DNA of 64,000 bases from an uncultured Senegalimassilia sp. (GCF_934636665.1 NZ_CAKUAT010000010.1:32016-96015); one strand, 5' to 3'; positions 16,745-26,746 are shown, counted from the stretch's first letter. Translations and numbers: made by a program. The notes: generated by a model not told the origin, from the sequence alone.

Positions 16745-17251
16745 TCAGCAGGGCTGGGCGGTGTCGAGCGTGTCGATGTAGTAGATGAACATGTCCTCGT
16801 AGCCGCCGAGGCCGTTGATGAAGCCGCCGGGGATCATGCCGACCTTCGTGAAGCCCATGGATTCGTACAGATGCTGGGCCGCCTCGTTGGAGGCCACCAC
16901 GGCGTTGAACTGCAGGCCGCGGAAACCCTTCTTGCCGCAGGTCTCGATGCAGTTCTCCACCAGCTTGCGGCCAAGGCCGAGGCCTCGCGAGGCGGATGCC
17001 ACGGCGAAGCTGGCGTTGGCGATGTGCGCGCAGCGCCCGATGCCGTTGGGATGCAGGATGTACATGCCGAAGATGATGCCGTTGACATCGGCCACCATGG
17101 TAGCGGTCTGGGCGGAGAAGAACTCGTCGGCGTTCTGCTCGGTCAGCGGCGTGACCTGCGGGAACGCATCGCCCGCTTCCACGACCTCGTTCCAGATGCG
17201 CACCATGGCCTTGATATCGTCTGCGGTGTACGGACGGATCTGCAGCTCCAT
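16745..17251 (-). CDS. GNAT-family N-acetyltransferase
   Basis: A 168-residue acetyltransferase of the GNAT fold. The acetyl-CoA-binding motif is seen as SRGLGLGRKLVENCI (R/Q-x-x-G-x-G/A), followed by GFRGLQFNAVVASNEAAQHL and YESMGFTKVGMIPGGF, typical of enzymes related to phosphinothricin or amino-acid acetyltransferases. The substrate cannot be told. It lies between ffh and rpsP, an insertion into an otherwise conserved block. GAAAGGGGAAACC precedes the ATG. Confidence 0.8.
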   Translation of the reverse strand: MELQIRPYTADDIKAMVRIWNEVVEAGDAFPQVTPLTEQNADEFFSAQTATMVADVNGIIFGMYILHPNGIGRCAHIANASFAVASASRGLGLGRKLVENCIETCGKKGFRGLQFNAVVASNEAAQHLYESMGFTKVGMIPGGFINGLGGYEDMFIYYIDTLDTAQPC

Positions 17252-17464
17252 TGGTTTCCCCTTTCGTTTTCAGGCGCTCCCCTATTGCGCCTATTAGGTT
17301 TCAGTTTCGCAGATTAAGCGAGGCTCGGCAGTTAACGTTGCCGAAAGCGCCCCTATCGACGGCCGCCGGAAACATCATGGAGCCGGCAAAACCGGCGCAG
17401 GACCGGCAATGCACCGCGCTCGCCCAACGCGAGCGGGATAAGCCTTGCCGATCATGTCCACGAA

Positions 17465-17499
17465 GCTGCTGCCGAAGACTGCGCGCCTTCGGCAGCAGC
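17465..17499. terminator. hairpin after ffh
   Basis: GCTGCTGCCGAAG (17465-17477) and CTTCGGCAGCAGC (17487-17499) form a perfect 13-bp stem with a nine-base loop, 30 bases beyond the ffh stop. No T run follows on the minus strand, so termination may be weak or of another type. Confidence 0.5.
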
Positions 17500-17528
17500 A
17501 GGGTTGAACGATTCCGGCTGCCGGCAGG

Positions 17529-18941
17529 CTACTTGATGTCGCCCATCATGTCCTGGATCTTCTTCAAGTCCGACATCTTCATGCCGCCCATGCCCGGGAT
17601 GCCGTGGCGGCGCTTGCCCTTCTTGCCCTTCTTACCCTTGCCGCCCATCTCCTCGACGGCCGGCATCATGCGCTTCATCATCTTCTTCGTCTCATTGAAC
17701 TTCTTCATGAGCTGGTTGACCTCGGTGACCGACACGCCGGCGCCGGCGGCGATGCGGGCGCGGCGGCTGCCGTTGAGCAGGTCGGGCTTCTCGCGCTCGG
17801 CTTTGGTCATGGAGTTGATGATGACCTCCATGCGATCGAGCGCGCCCTCGTCGACCTGGCCTTGGCCTAAGGCCTTGTCGCCGCCGGGAAGGGCGCTGAT
17901 GAGCTTGGAGACGCCGCCCATCTTGCGGATCTGGCGGTTCATGGTGACAAAGTCGTTGAGCGTGAGCTGGCTTTTCATGAGACGCTCGGTCTCGGCCTGC
18001 TCCTCTTCCTGCTGCTGAACCTTCACGGCAGACTCGATGAGGCTGAGCATGTCGCCCATGCCCAGGATACGGCGGGCCATGCGGTCGGGATGGAACTCCT
18101 CGAGCGAATCGGGCTTCTCGCCGGCGCTGATGAACTTGATTGGCTTGCCCGTGACCTCGCGGATGGAAAGCGCGCCGCCGCCGCGGGCGTCGCCGTCCAT
18201 CTTCGACATGATGACGCCGTCGAAATCGACGCGTTCGGAGAAGGCCGCGGCCACGTTGACCACGTCCTGGCCGGTCATGGCGTCGACGACCATGAGGATC
18301 TGGTCGGGTTTGACCGCCGACTTGATGGCCTGGGCCTCTTCCATCATCTGCTCGTCTACGTGCAAGCGGCCCGCCGTGTCGACGATGACCACGTCGCGCA
18401 GGTTGTCGATGGCGTCCTGCACGCCGCCCTTGGCGATGGCCACCGGGTCCTTGCCGTCGCCGCGGAACACGCGCACGCCGATTTCGTTGCCGAGCGTTTC
18501 CAGCTGATCGGCTGCAGCGGGGCGGTAAACGTCGCAAGCAGCCAGCAGCGGGCTGTGGCCTTCCTGCTTCAGACGGTACGCCAGCTTAGCGGCCGCGGTG
18601 GTTTTACCAGAGCCCTGCAGGCCCACCAACATGATGACGTTGGGGATGCGGCTGGAGAGCACCAGCTTGCTATCGGTGCGGCCGAGCAACTCGGTGAGCT
18701 CGTCGGTGACGATCTTGATGACGTTTTGCGTCGGGGACAGGGAGTCGAGCACCTCGGCGTCAAGGCAGCGCTCCTTCGTGCGCGCCACGAACTGCTTGAC
18801 CACCTTGAAGTTGACGTCGGCTTCGAGCATGGCCATGCGCACCTCGCGCATGGCGGTGTTGATGTCGTCCTCGGTCAGGCGGCCCTTGCCGCGCAGGCCC
18901 GAGAAGATGCCTTGCAGGCGATCGGAAAGGTTATCGAACAT
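17529..18941 (-). CDS. ffh: signal recognition particle protein Ffh
   Basis: A 470-residue SRP54 GTPase that binds signal sequences on nascent chains and delivers ribosomes to FtsY. An N-terminal helical domain is followed by the G domain (LVGLQGSGKTTAAAKLAYRL, DTAGRLHVDEQMMEE, SKMDGDARGGGAL) and the methionine-rich M domain (about 300-440: MNRQIRKMGG, SRRARIAAGAG, NQLMKKFNETKKMMKRMM). A glycine/lysine-rich tail ends the protein. The receptor gene ftsY lies about 1.2 kb upstream, separated by a metallo-hydrolase gene. Confidence 0.97.
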   Translation of the reverse strand: MFDNLSDRLQGIFSGLRGKGRLTEDDINTAMREVRMAMLEADVNFKVVKQFVARTKERCLDAEVLDSLSPTQNVIKIVTDELTELLGRTDSKLVLSSRIPNVIMLVGLQGSGKTTAAAKLAYRLKQEGHSPLLAACDVYRPAAADQLETLGNEIGVRVFRGDGKDPVAIAKGGVQDAIDNLRDVVIVDTAGRLHVDEQMMEEAQAIKSAVKPDQILMVVDAMTGQDVVNVAAAFSERVDFDGVIMSKMDGDARGGGALSIREVTGKPIKFISAGEKPDSLEEFHPDRMARRILGMGDMLSLIESAVKVQQQEEEQAETERLMKSQLTLNDFVTMNRQIRKMGGVSKLISALPGGDKALGQGQVDEGALDRMEVIINSMTKAEREKPDLLNGSRRARIAAGAGVSVTEVNQLMKKFNETKKMMKRMMPAVEEMGGKGKKGKKGKRRHGIPGMGGMKMSDLKKIQDMMGDIK

Positions 18942-19103
18942 GAAGCGCCTCTTCTGCGTGTCACGTGTGCTTACAATCTTTTGGATTATAGCCGAAGGGC
19001 GGCAGGCGGAAACCTTCGGCCGGCAAAACAGCGAAGCGAGCCCATAAGGGCCCGCTTAATACCGTGTGCGTGAACAGGAGACGGAGATCACGAGAGCTGC
19101 GCT

Positions 19104-20111
19104 TTACTTTGCGGATTCGTAAAGTTGGACGCCGTCGCCGTAGGTTTTCGCCTTGATGCTGCCGTCGGCTACGAGGTGCTTGAGATACACGATGCCCTGA
19201 GTGACGATGCACCACCGCTGCAGGAACGAGATGTCCTCCCAGTCGTCGAAGGGCACGTTCCACCTGATAGCGCGGATGATCTGATATCCCGACAAGCGGG
19301 GGTTGCGCGCGACGATGCCGCGCACCTCGTCGAGGCGCTTGAGGTGGTGCTGCGCCAGCCAATCAAGACGCTGTTCGAAATCGGGGCGGATGGGGCCGTG
19401 CGAATGGAACAGCTGCGAGATATGCAGGTCTTGCACGCGCTTGATGCTGTCAAGGTATGCCTGCAGCCCGTCGCCTTCGCGCGGGAACAGCGCGATGGAG
19501 GGGCTAATGACGAACAGCGCGTGATCGCCGCCGAACAGGATGCGGCTTTGCGGCTCGAACAGCGACAGATGCCCGGGCGTGTGGCCGGGCGTTTCCACGA
19601 CCTGCAGCTCATAGCGGCCGACCGTCACCGTATCGCCGCCGCGCACGAAAGCCGTCCGCAGGCGCTGCGGGTCGAACAGGGGCTGCTCGACGCCAAGGCG
19701 CGCGGCGGTGGTGGCGTCCGACAGGGCCACTCCCTGCTGGCGGTACGTCCGCGTAAGCGCATCAAGGAACACGCCGGTGCGCGTGACGCGCGCCTCGCCC
19801 AGCTCGACGCCGCCCACGAACAGCGGCGCGCCCTCGGGGACCACGCGATCGATCAGGCCGGCATGGTCCAAATGGAAGTGCGTGAGGAACCACTTGGCGC
19901 GGCCGCGGTCCACGCCCAGCTCGTCGAGGGCGTCCGACAGCACCTTCGCGCCCTCATCGGAAGGCGCGCCGGTATCCACCACAAGCGCTTCGCCTTGGTC
20001 CATGATGACGTAGCAATTGGTGGCGGAGGTGGAGATGTTCTCGAAGGGCACCTGCACAAGATACACGTCGGGCGCGTGGAACACCTGCTCGATGCAAGCC
20101 GAGGTATCCAT
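19104..20111 (-). CDS. metallo-beta-lactamase-fold hydrolase
   Basis: A 335-residue MBL-fold enzyme. Metal ligands are visible in THFHLDHAGL (HxHxDH), in VETPGHTPGHLSLF (third His) and in LFGGDHAL (bridging Asp), with a late His in FHSHGP. It has a C-terminal helical winged domain (about 240-335) like hydroxyacylglutathione hydrolase or LACTB2-type proteins. The substrate is unknown; thioester hydrolysis and nuclease activity are both possible. It begins five bases after the ftsY stop and has only a weak Shine-Dalgarno sequence, so it is probably translated by coupling to ftsY. Confidence 0.85.
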   Translation of the reverse strand: MDTSACIEQVFHAPDVYLVQVPFENISTSATNCYVIMDQGEALVVDTGAPSDEGAKVLSDALDELGVDRGRAKWFLTHFHLDHAGLIDRVVPEGAPLFVGGVELGEARVTRTGVFLDALTRTYRQQGVALSDATTAARLGVEQPLFDPQRLRTAFVRGGDTVTVGRYELQVVETPGHTPGHLSLFEPQSRILFGGDHALFVISPSIALFPREGDGLQAYLDSIKRVQDLHISQLFHSHGPIRPDFEQRLDWLAQHHLKRLDEVRGIVARNPRLSGYQIIRAIRWNVPFDDWEDISFLQRWCIVTQGIVYLKHLVADGSIKAKTYGDGVQLYESAK

Positions 20112-20116
20112 GGCAG

Positions 20117-21040
20117 CTATGCCTGACGCTGATCGAACGCGCCGACGAGAGCGCGAGCGAAATCATGGGCGTCGAAGTCACGCAGGTCGTCAAGGCCCTC
20201 GCCCACCCCGATTTTGATGATGGGCAGCTCAAGCTCGTGGCTGACGGCAAGCGCGATGCCGCCCTTGGCCGTGCCGTCGAGCTTCGTGACGATAAGCGCG
20301 TCAAGCTCCAGCTCGCGGTTGAACTCGCGCGCCTGCTGCAAGCCGTTCTGACCGGTGGTGGCGTCGATGACGAGCACGGTGTAGACAGGCAGCTTCGAGC
20401 GCTTGCGCACCACGTTGACCACCTTCGCCAGCTCGCGCATGAGGTCTGCCGAGGTGTGCAGGCGACCGGCGGTGTCGATGAGCACCAGGTCGGCATCTTC
20501 GGCCTCGGCGCGCTCGATGGTGTCGTAGCACACGCTTGCCGGATCGGCGCCGCGCTCGCGCGTGACCATCTCAACGTCGGCGCGCTTCGCCCACACCTCG
20601 AGCTGCTCGATGGCGGCGGCGCGGAACGTGTCGGCGCTGCCCAGGATGACCTTGCGGCCAGCGTCGTGCGCTTCCTTGGAAAGCTTGCCCACCGTGGTGG
20701 TCTTGCCCGTGCCGTTGATGCCGACGAACAGCACGCACGCCGGGTCGCCGCCGAAGATCTCCTGGCCGCCTTCGGTGAAGGTGTCGGCAATCTGGTCGTT
20801 GAGCATGTCGAGCACGGCATAGGCGTCGGGAAGCGCCTTGCGCGTGGCCTGGTCGCGCAGGTTCTCCACGATGTCGCATGCCGCCGCTCCGCCGATGTCA
20901 GCCAGGATGAGCGTTTCCTCCAAGCCGTCCCAGAACTCCTCATCAAGGTCGGGACCGCGGTCGAGGAGGACGTTCATCTCCTCCTTGAACTTGTCGCGAG
21001 AACGTTGCAGCCCCTGGCTGATGCGGTCGAAAAATCCCAT
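20117..21040 (-). CDS. ftsY: signal recognition particle receptor FtsY
   Basis: A 307-residue SRP receptor GTPase. N domain at about 1-90; G domain with FVGINGTGKTTTVGKLSKE, the insertion-box region around DTFRAAAIEQLEVWA, DTAGRLHTSADLM and TKLDGTAKGGIAL. It lacks the long acidic A domain of the E. coli protein, as is usual in Gram-positive bacteria. ATG 21040 (MGFFDRISQG) has GGGGAGC upstream; the frame is open to 21148 but that part has no start signal. Works with Ffh encoded downstream. Confidence 0.96.
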   Translation of the reverse strand: MGFFDRISQGLQRSRDKFKEEMNVLLDRGPDLDEEFWDGLEETLILADIGGAAACDIVENLRDQATRKALPDAYAVLDMLNDQIADTFTEGGQEIFGGDPACVLFVGINGTGKTTTVGKLSKEAHDAGRKVILGSADTFRAAAIEQLEVWAKRADVEMVTRERGADPASVCYDTIERAEAEDADLVLIDTAGRLHTSADLMRELAKVVNVVRKRSKLPVYTVLVIDATTGQNGLQQAREFNRELELDALIVTKLDGTAKGGIALAVSHELELPIIKIGVGEGLDDLRDFDAHDFARALVGAFDQRQA

Positions 21041-21185
21041 GTTGCTCCCCTTGCGTCGCAAACCGTCGAATAGTGCGCGATGCCCGGCGGCGCCGTCGGG
21101 TATCGGGCGTTTGATTCGGGAAGAAGTATACCCTGCCGCAGCGGACAAGGCATCCCGAGCAGCAGGCGAACATGAATTACACGGG

Positions 21186-21220
21186 GAAGGCCCCGGTTAC
21201 AACCGGTAACCGGGGCCTTC
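21186..21220. terminator. strong hairpin between smc and ftsY
   Basis: GAAGGCCCCGGTTAC and GTAACCGGGGCCTTC form a perfect 15-bp stem with loop AACCG, 17 bases after the smc stop. No T run follows on either strand, so it may be a pause or processing site as much as a terminator. Confidence 0.55.
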
Positions 21221-21236
21221 CTACGCGATACCTTCC

Positions 21237-24200
21237 CTATTCCGCGTACTTCAGGGCGTGATCAAGCTTCTGGCTGATCACCTTGGTGACGCCGTCGGAT
21301 TGCATGGACACGCCGAACAGCACATCGGACATTTCCATGGTGCGGCGCTGATGCGTGATCATGATGAGCTGCGTATCGTTGCGGATGGACTGCAGATATG
21401 CCGTGAGCCTGCGCAGGTTGCTATCGTCGAGCGCCGCCTCCACCTCGTCAAGGATGTAGAACGGCGCGCTGCGGATGCGGTAAACCGCGAACAGCAGCGC
21501 AAGCGCCGTGAGCGACTTCTCGCCGCCGGACATGAGCATCATCTTCGTGATGCGCTTGCCCGCCGGCTGCGCGCTGACCTCCACACCGGTGTTCTCCAGG
21601 TCGTCGGGGTCGGTGAGGATAAGCTCGGCCGAGCCGCCTGGGAACAAGGTGGCGAAGATGCTGCGGAAGTTGTCGTTGACCGCGTTGAACGTGCTGACGA
21701 AATCGTCTTTCATGCGCGCATCGATGACGCGGACGATCTTGGCCAGGCTGCGCCGCGCGCCGTCGAGGTCTGCCAGCTGGGCCGCCAGATAGTCGTAGCG
21801 GCTTCGCAGCTGCTCGTATTCCTGAGCGGCATCGGGGTTGATGGCGCCCATGTTGGCGATGCGGCGGCGCAGCTTGTACGCACTCTCCTCGGCGGCCCCG
21901 CGGTTTTCAAGCTCCGGCAGCGCGAGCGCCGTCTCAAGCGGCACTCCCATATCCTGAACGATGGAGTTGACGGCGGCGTCGACGCGCACCTCCAGACGAC
22001 CCTTTTCCACGCGGGCGGCAGACAAGCGCGCGTTTACTTCATCGTAAGCGTCATGAGCCGCTTTTGCCTGCTCACGCGCAGCGGTAACCTGCGCATGCAG
22101 CCCGGCGGATGAATCCTGCGCCTGCTGGGCCTGCTGCTCAAGGTCATGCGTCCAACGACGGGCGCTTGCAGTGAGCTCCTCGAACACCGCCAGAAGCGGC
22201 ACGATACGGCGCTGCGCCACGATCTTGCGCGCCAGCTGGCTTTTCAGCTCGTTCTCGGCGGCGTCCACCGCGGCAACGTCGCGGCCGCGGGCGTCCACGA
22301 TGCGCGCGGTATAGGTGTCGCGCTCGCGAAGGGTGGCGGCCGAAAGCTTGGCCTCGGACAGACCGTCGCGCAGCTGCGCCGCCTCCTTGCGAAGCGGCAC
22401 CACTTTGGCCTCAAGCTCCTCGGTGCGCACGGCGCGCGCCTGCGCTGCTTGCGCAAGCTCAGCCAACTGCGCCTCAAGCTTGTCCACGTTGGGGCGCGCC
22501 TCGGCGACGGTTTTATCCGCCTGCTGGCGCTGACGCTCAACATCGGCGAACTCGCGACGCGTGGAAGCGAGCGCATCGGCTGCGCGCTTCGCTTCGGCCG
22601 ATGCCGCCTGCGCAGCGCCACGACGCTCGGCCAGCCGCTGGGAGAGCTGCAGGCTTTCCGCCTGAGCGGCGCGCAACGCCTCCTCGGCTTCACGTTCCGT
22701 CTGCTCGGCGTCCTTATGCTGTTCGGATGCGGCGCGAAGCGATGCGCGCAGTTCATCGAGCTGTCGCGCGCGGGCTAAGGCGCCCTCGGCGCCGGCGTCC
22801 ACCGTTCCCACCGTGAGTTTGCCGCTGGGCCAGGCGATGCATCCATCGGCCGACACGAAGCGCACAGCGGCAGCCTCACCTTCCTGCACGCGCACGGACT
22901 GAGCCTGACGCGCCGTTTCGAAGGTGTCGCATACCACCACGTCGCCGAGCAGGGCCTCCACCGTGGGCGCAGCCTGCTCGGGGTATTCCAACATGTCCAC
23001 AAGCGCCGTGCCGCCGCAGGCCCGCGCGGCTTGGCGTGCAGGGGCGCCGGGGCGCATGCCGCCGGCGGGAAGCAGCGAAACCTGGCCATCGCGGCCGCTT
23101 TCCAGCACGCTGCCCGCAAGGCCGGCCGCCGCATCGACCGAAGGGGCCATAAGCGCCTCAGCATCGCCGGAGAGCAGATGCTCCACAAGCGCCTCGAAGC
23201 CACGCGGCGCGCGCACGGTGCGGGCCAGCGGCTCAAGCTGCTGGCCGGATATGCGCGCATGCTCGATGAGCCATGCGCGGGCAGGCCCGGCTGCAGCCGA
23301 TGCGCGCTCTACCTCCTCGAGCGCGGAAATGCGGCTTTCGAGCGAGGTGACTTGGCGATGCGCCTGGTCGAGCGCGGCGCGGGCGGCATCGCGCTCCTTA
23401 ATGGCCGCGGCAACGGCGCCGCGCGCCTGCGATTCGGCCTGCTGAGCCTCATCGAGCGAGCGCTGAGCTGCGACGCGGGCGTCCTCGATTTTTTGAGCCT
23501 GCTCCTCGGCATGGCCGAGCGCCAGCTCGAGCTCCTTGGCGCGCCCCTCCACCAGCTTGGCATGGGCCAGGCCGTTAGCCAGCGCCTCCTGGGTTTGCGA
23601 CAGGCGGCGCCGCGCGTCCTCGGAAGCGCGATCGTCGGCGCGACCCTGGCGCTTGAGCTGATCGAGCTCGTCCTCTACGCTGCGGCGGGCCTGGGCGTTT
23701 TCACGGCGGGAAGCGTCAAGGCACTCGACGGCGGCCTGCGCTTCGGCAAGGTCGCGACGAACCGCCTCGAGCTGCGCCGCCGCCTGCTCGCGCTCGGCAA
23801 CGGCCTCGGCGCGCTTGGCGCGGCCCGACTCCAGCTTCACGCGCACATCGGCCTCAAGGCCCTGCGCCCCGCGGCGCTTCTCATGCAACAGCAGCACGGC
23901 GCCGTCGAAGCGCTCGACGGCAGACGATGCACGCTGGTAGCTGCGCGACAAGTCGCCAGCATCCTGGGTTTGCTTGCGGATCTGCTCCTGCAACGCCTCG
24001 GCAGCGGCTTCGGCCGAGGAAATATCCTGATGGCGTGCCTGAAGATCCTCCACCAGCTGATGCTCGCCGGCGCAGGCCGCATCCCAGCTTTGGCGCAGGC
24101 AGCGCAGGTCGTCGACCGCCAACGCAAGGCTGACATCGGTAAGCTGCCCGGAAAGCTCCTGGTAGGCGCGGGCCTTCTTCGCCTTGCGCTCGAGCGGGCC

Positions 24201-24806
24201 GAGCTGGCGGCCAACCTCGCCCGCTACATCGCGCACGCGTGCGAGCGTGGCGTCCATGGCTGCCAGCTTGCGCTCGCTTTTCGCCTTGCGCTGCTTGTGT
24301 TTGAGCACGCCGGCGGCCTCCTCGATGAGCGCGCGGCGGTCCTCGGGCTTGGATTGCAGGATGGAGTCCAGGCTTCCCTGGCCGATGATCGAATGCGTGC
24401 CAGTGCCCAGACCGGAATCGTGCAAGATGTCGAGCACGTCCATGCGGCGCGCGACGCTGCCGTTGATGAGGTACTCGCTTTCACCGCTGCGATACATGCG
24501 GCGCGTGATGGAAACCTCGTTGAAGTCGACCGGCAGCTTGCCGTCGGAGTTGTCGAGCACCAGCTCAACCTCGGCAAGGCCCGTGGCCTTTCGGGCCGAC
24601 GAGCCTGCGAAGATGACGTCTTCCATAGCCTGACCGCGCAGGTGCTTGGCATTGCGCTCGCCAAGCACCCACAGCACGGCATCGGAGATATTGGATTTGC
24701 CGGAGCCGTTCGGACCCACCACGGCAGTGATGCCCGGCTCCAAGGAAAGCGCGCTTCTGTCGGCGAACGACTTGAAGCCCTTGAGCACGAGCGACTTCAA
24801 GTACAT
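21237..24806 (-). CDS. smc: chromosome segregation protein SMC
   Basis: A 1189-residue structural-maintenance-of-chromosomes ATPase. The N-terminal head has the Walker A motif VVGPNGSGKSNISDAVLWVL; the C-terminal head has the signature LMSGGEKSLTALALLF and Walker B FYILDEVEAALDD. Two long coiled-coil arms, very rich in Ala, Glu, Gln and Arg, flank a hinge domain near residues 510-670. Length is normal. It starts three bases after the rnc stop. The rnc-smc-ftsY order is common in Gram-positive genomes. Confidence 0.97.
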   Translation of the reverse strand: MYLKSLVLKGFKSFADRSALSLEPGITAVVGPNGSGKSNISDAVLWVLGERNAKHLRGQAMEDVIFAGSSARKATGLAEVELVLDNSDGKLPVDFNEVSITRRMYRSGESEYLINGSVARRMDVLDILHDSGLGTGTHSIIGQGSLDSILQSKPEDRRALIEEAAGVLKHKQRKAKSERKLAAMDATLARVRDVAGEVGRQLGPLERKAKKARAYQELSGQLTDVSLALAVDDLRCLRQSWDAACAGEHQLVEDLQARHQDISSAEAAAEALQEQIRKQTQDAGDLSRSYQRASSAVERFDGAVLLLHEKRRGAQGLEADVRVKLESGRAKRAEAVAEREQAAAQLEAVRRDLAEAQAAVECLDASRRENAQARRSVEDELDQLKRQGRADDRASEDARRRLSQTQEALANGLAHAKLVEGRAKELELALGHAEEQAQKIEDARVAAQRSLDEAQQAESQARGAVAAAIKERDAARAALDQAHRQVTSLESRISALEEVERASAAAGPARAWLIEHARISGQQLEPLARTVRAPRGFEALVEHLLSGDAEALMAPSVDAAAGLAGSVLESGRDGQVSLLPAGGMRPGAPARQAARACGGTALVDMLEYPEQAAPTVEALLGDVVVCDTFETARQAQSVRVQEGEAAAVRFVSADGCIAWPSGKLTVGTVDAGAEGALARARQLDELRASLRAASEQHKDAEQTEREAEEALRAAQAESLQLSQRLAERRGAAQAASAEAKRAADALASTRREFADVERQRQQADKTVAEARPNVDKLEAQLAELAQAAQARAVRTEELEAKVVPLRKEAAQLRDGLSEAKLSAATLRERDTYTARIVDARGRDVAAVDAAENELKSQLARKIVAQRRIVPLLAVFEELTASARRWTHDLEQQAQQAQDSSAGLHAQVTAAREQAKAAHDAYDEVNARLSAARVEKGRLEVRVDAAVNSIVQDMGVPLETALALPELENRGAAEESAYKLRRRIANMGAINPDAAQEYEQLRSRYDYLAAQLADLDGARRSLAKIVRVIDARMKDDFVSTFNAVNDNFRSIFATLFPGGSAELILTDPDDLENTGVEVSAQPAGKRITKMMLMSGGEKSLTALALLFAVYRIRSAPFYILDEVEAALDDSNLRRLTAYLQSIRNDTQLIMITHQRRTMEMSDVLFGVSMQSDGVTKVISQKLDHALKYAE

Positions 24807-24809
24807 GCG

Positions 24810-25655
24810 TTAGCCCTGTTTCATGCTCTTATGCAGCTCGCGCTCGTGCTTTTTGCGCGCCTTCTCCTCGGCACGGGCCGCAGCCTTGTCGGCTTTGGCC
24901 TGCTTGGCCGCGGCGGCCTTCTCGGCGCGGGCCTGCTCGTCCATGCCCAAACCGAAAAACTCGCCGAGACGCGACAGCGTGGACTTCGCCGCCTGGCTTT
25001 CCGCTTCCTTCTTCGTACGGCCCGTTCCGCGTGCCAGGCCCTGATTGCCTGCGAACACCTGCGCCACGAACGTGCGGTCATGCGGGGGGCCCTGCGTTTC
25101 CACCAGCTTGTAGGTGGGCGTGATGCCGTCTTCCTGCAGGCGCTCCTGCAGCGCGCTCTTGGGGTTTTCGGGCTCAAGCGCCATATCCTCGGACATGCGC
25201 GGGATGAGCGTGCGGTAGATGAAATCGCGCGCCGCCTCCACGCCGCCGTCCAGGTACAATGCGGCCACCACGGCCTCGTAGACGTTTTCAAGCGCGGAAT
25301 GCAGGCCGCGCTTGCCCGTGCCCGTCTCCGAGGACCCGAACACGATGATGTCGGCGAAACCAAGGCCCGACGCCACATCGGACAGGCTTGCGCCCGACAC
25401 GAGCGCCACCTTGATGCGCGTCAAGCCGCCTTCGTCGAGCTCGTGGAAGCGCTCGAAGGCGACGTCGGCGACGATGGCGCCCAAGATGGAGTCGCCCAGA
25501 AACTCCAGGCGCTCGTAGGAATACTTCACCGCACGGCCTTCGGTGGCCGATGGGTGCGTGATGGCGGACAAGATGAGCTGCTTGTTGGAAAACGAGTAGC
25601 CCAGAACCTCCTCCGCCCTCTGCAGTTTTGAGGCTTGTTCTTCTGTAAAGGTCAT
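24810..25655 (-). CDS. rnc: ribonuclease III with a charged C-terminal tail
   Basis: A 281-residue double-strand-specific endoribonuclease for rRNA processing and mRNA decay. The RNase III signature is YERLEFLGDSILGAIVADV, the second acidic site is in ENVYEAVVAALYLDGG, and a dsRNA-binding domain follows (residues 160-232: NPKSALQERLQEDGI, then GTGRTKKEAESQAAKSTL). The last ~45 residues form an Ala/Lys-rich helix beyond the usual ~230-residue end. ATG 25655 has GGAGG four bases upstream. Confidence 0.95.
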   Translation of the reverse strand: MTFTEEQASKLQRAEEVLGYSFSNKQLILSAITHPSATEGRAVKYSYERLEFLGDSILGAIVADVAFERFHELDEGGLTRIKVALVSGASLSDVASGLGFADIIVFGSSETGTGKRGLHSALENVYEAVVAALYLDGGVEAARDFIYRTLIPRMSEDMALEPENPKSALQERLQEDGITPTYKLVETQGPPHDRTFVAQVFAGNQGLARGTGRTKKEAESQAAKSTLSRLGEFFGLGMDEQARAEKAAAAKQAKADKAAARAEEKARKKHERELHKSMKQG

Positions 25656-25732
25656 GCAACCTCCGAAACCGATATGAATGAAAATCAACGATGATGCGAC
25701 CATACCGCAAGAAGCGGCTGGTTCACATAGTG

Positions 25733-26746
25733 TTACTTGATTGTATCCGAGCCGTTTCCAGCCTGCGCCATGTGCTGAATTATTTCAGAAACGCCCTGGC
25801 GCACCACGCGCGCCGTGGTCAGCACGCCGTTTTCGATGGCCAGCGCGCCCGAGCTTCCGTGTCCGACAATGCAGGCGCCCTTCACACCGAGGAGCGGGGC
25901 GCCGCCGTAGGTGTCGGGTGACACCTGGCCCTTCAGGCCCTTCAGGCCGTCTTTGACGCACAGGGCGCCGATCTTGCCCTTCGTGGTGGACATCATGGCG
26001 TCCTTAATGGCGCTGAACAGCACCTTCGAGGCGCCCTCGATGGTCTTCAGGCACACGTTGCCGGTGAACCCATCGGTGACCACCACTTCGTACTGCGCGC
26101 CGAGCACATCGCGGCCCTCGCAGTTCCCGGCGAAGTTGGTCAGGCGCTTGGCCATGAGCTGATGGGCCTCCTGGGCGAGCGCGTTGCCCTTGGTGTCCTC
26201 CTCGCCGATGTTGAGAAGCGCGGCTTTGGGCGACTCGTAGCCTAAGATCTTCTGCGCGTACACGCTGCCCATCTGGGCGAACTGCACCAGGTACTCGGGC
26301 TTGCAATCGGCGTTGGCGCCGACGTCGCACAGCACGATGGGACGGACGGGGCTGGGCACGACCGTTGCCAGGCACGGGCGCGAGATACCCTTGATGCGCC
26401 CCATGACCAGCGTGGCGGCCGCCAGGCATGCGCCCGTGGAGCCGGCGGAGAAGAAACCTTGGGCCTGGCCATCCTTGACCAGGCGGCAGCCCACCACGAT
26501 GGAGCTGTCCTTCTTCTTGCGCACGGCCTGCGCGGGATGCTCGGCCATCTCGATGACCTCGGCGGCAACCTGCGCGCGGCAGCGGGCATGCTGCGCGGCG
26601 AACGGCTCGACCACGTCGGCGGGACCGCACAAGATGACGGTAAGACCCTCATCGGCAGCAAGCGCCGCCGCCACGCCTTCGAGCACGACCTCGGGGGCGT
26701 TGTCGCCGCCCATGGCATCCACTGCGATGGTGACGTTGTCTGTCAT
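25733..26746 (-). CDS. plsX: phosphate acyltransferase PlsX
   Basis: A 337-residue peripheral membrane enzyme that converts acyl-ACP to acyl-phosphate for PlsY in phospholipid synthesis. It starts with the family motif TIAVDAMGGDNAPEVV and includes SSIVVGCRLVKDGQAQGFFS, SAGSTGACLAAATLVMGRI and DGFTGNVCLKTIEG. ATG 26746 follows GGGAAAGGG; the frame upstream overlaps the rpmF terminator and is not coding. The rpmF-plsX order is widely conserved. No acpP or fab gene follows; rnc does. Confidence 0.96.
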   Translation of the reverse strand: MTDNVTIAVDAMGGDNAPEVVLEGVAAALAADEGLTVILCGPADVVEPFAAQHARCRAQVAAEVIEMAEHPAQAVRKKKDSSIVVGCRLVKDGQAQGFFSAGSTGACLAAATLVMGRIKGISRPCLATVVPSPVRPIVLCDVGANADCKPEYLVQFAQMGSVYAQKILGYESPKAALLNIGEEDTKGNALAQEAHQLMAKRLTNFAGNCEGRDVLGAQYEVVVTDGFTGNVCLKTIEGASKVLFSAIKDAMMSTTKGKIGALCVKDGLKGLKGQVSPDTYGGAPLLGVKGACIVGHGSSGALAIENGVLTTARVVRQGVSEIIQHMAQAGNGSDTIK

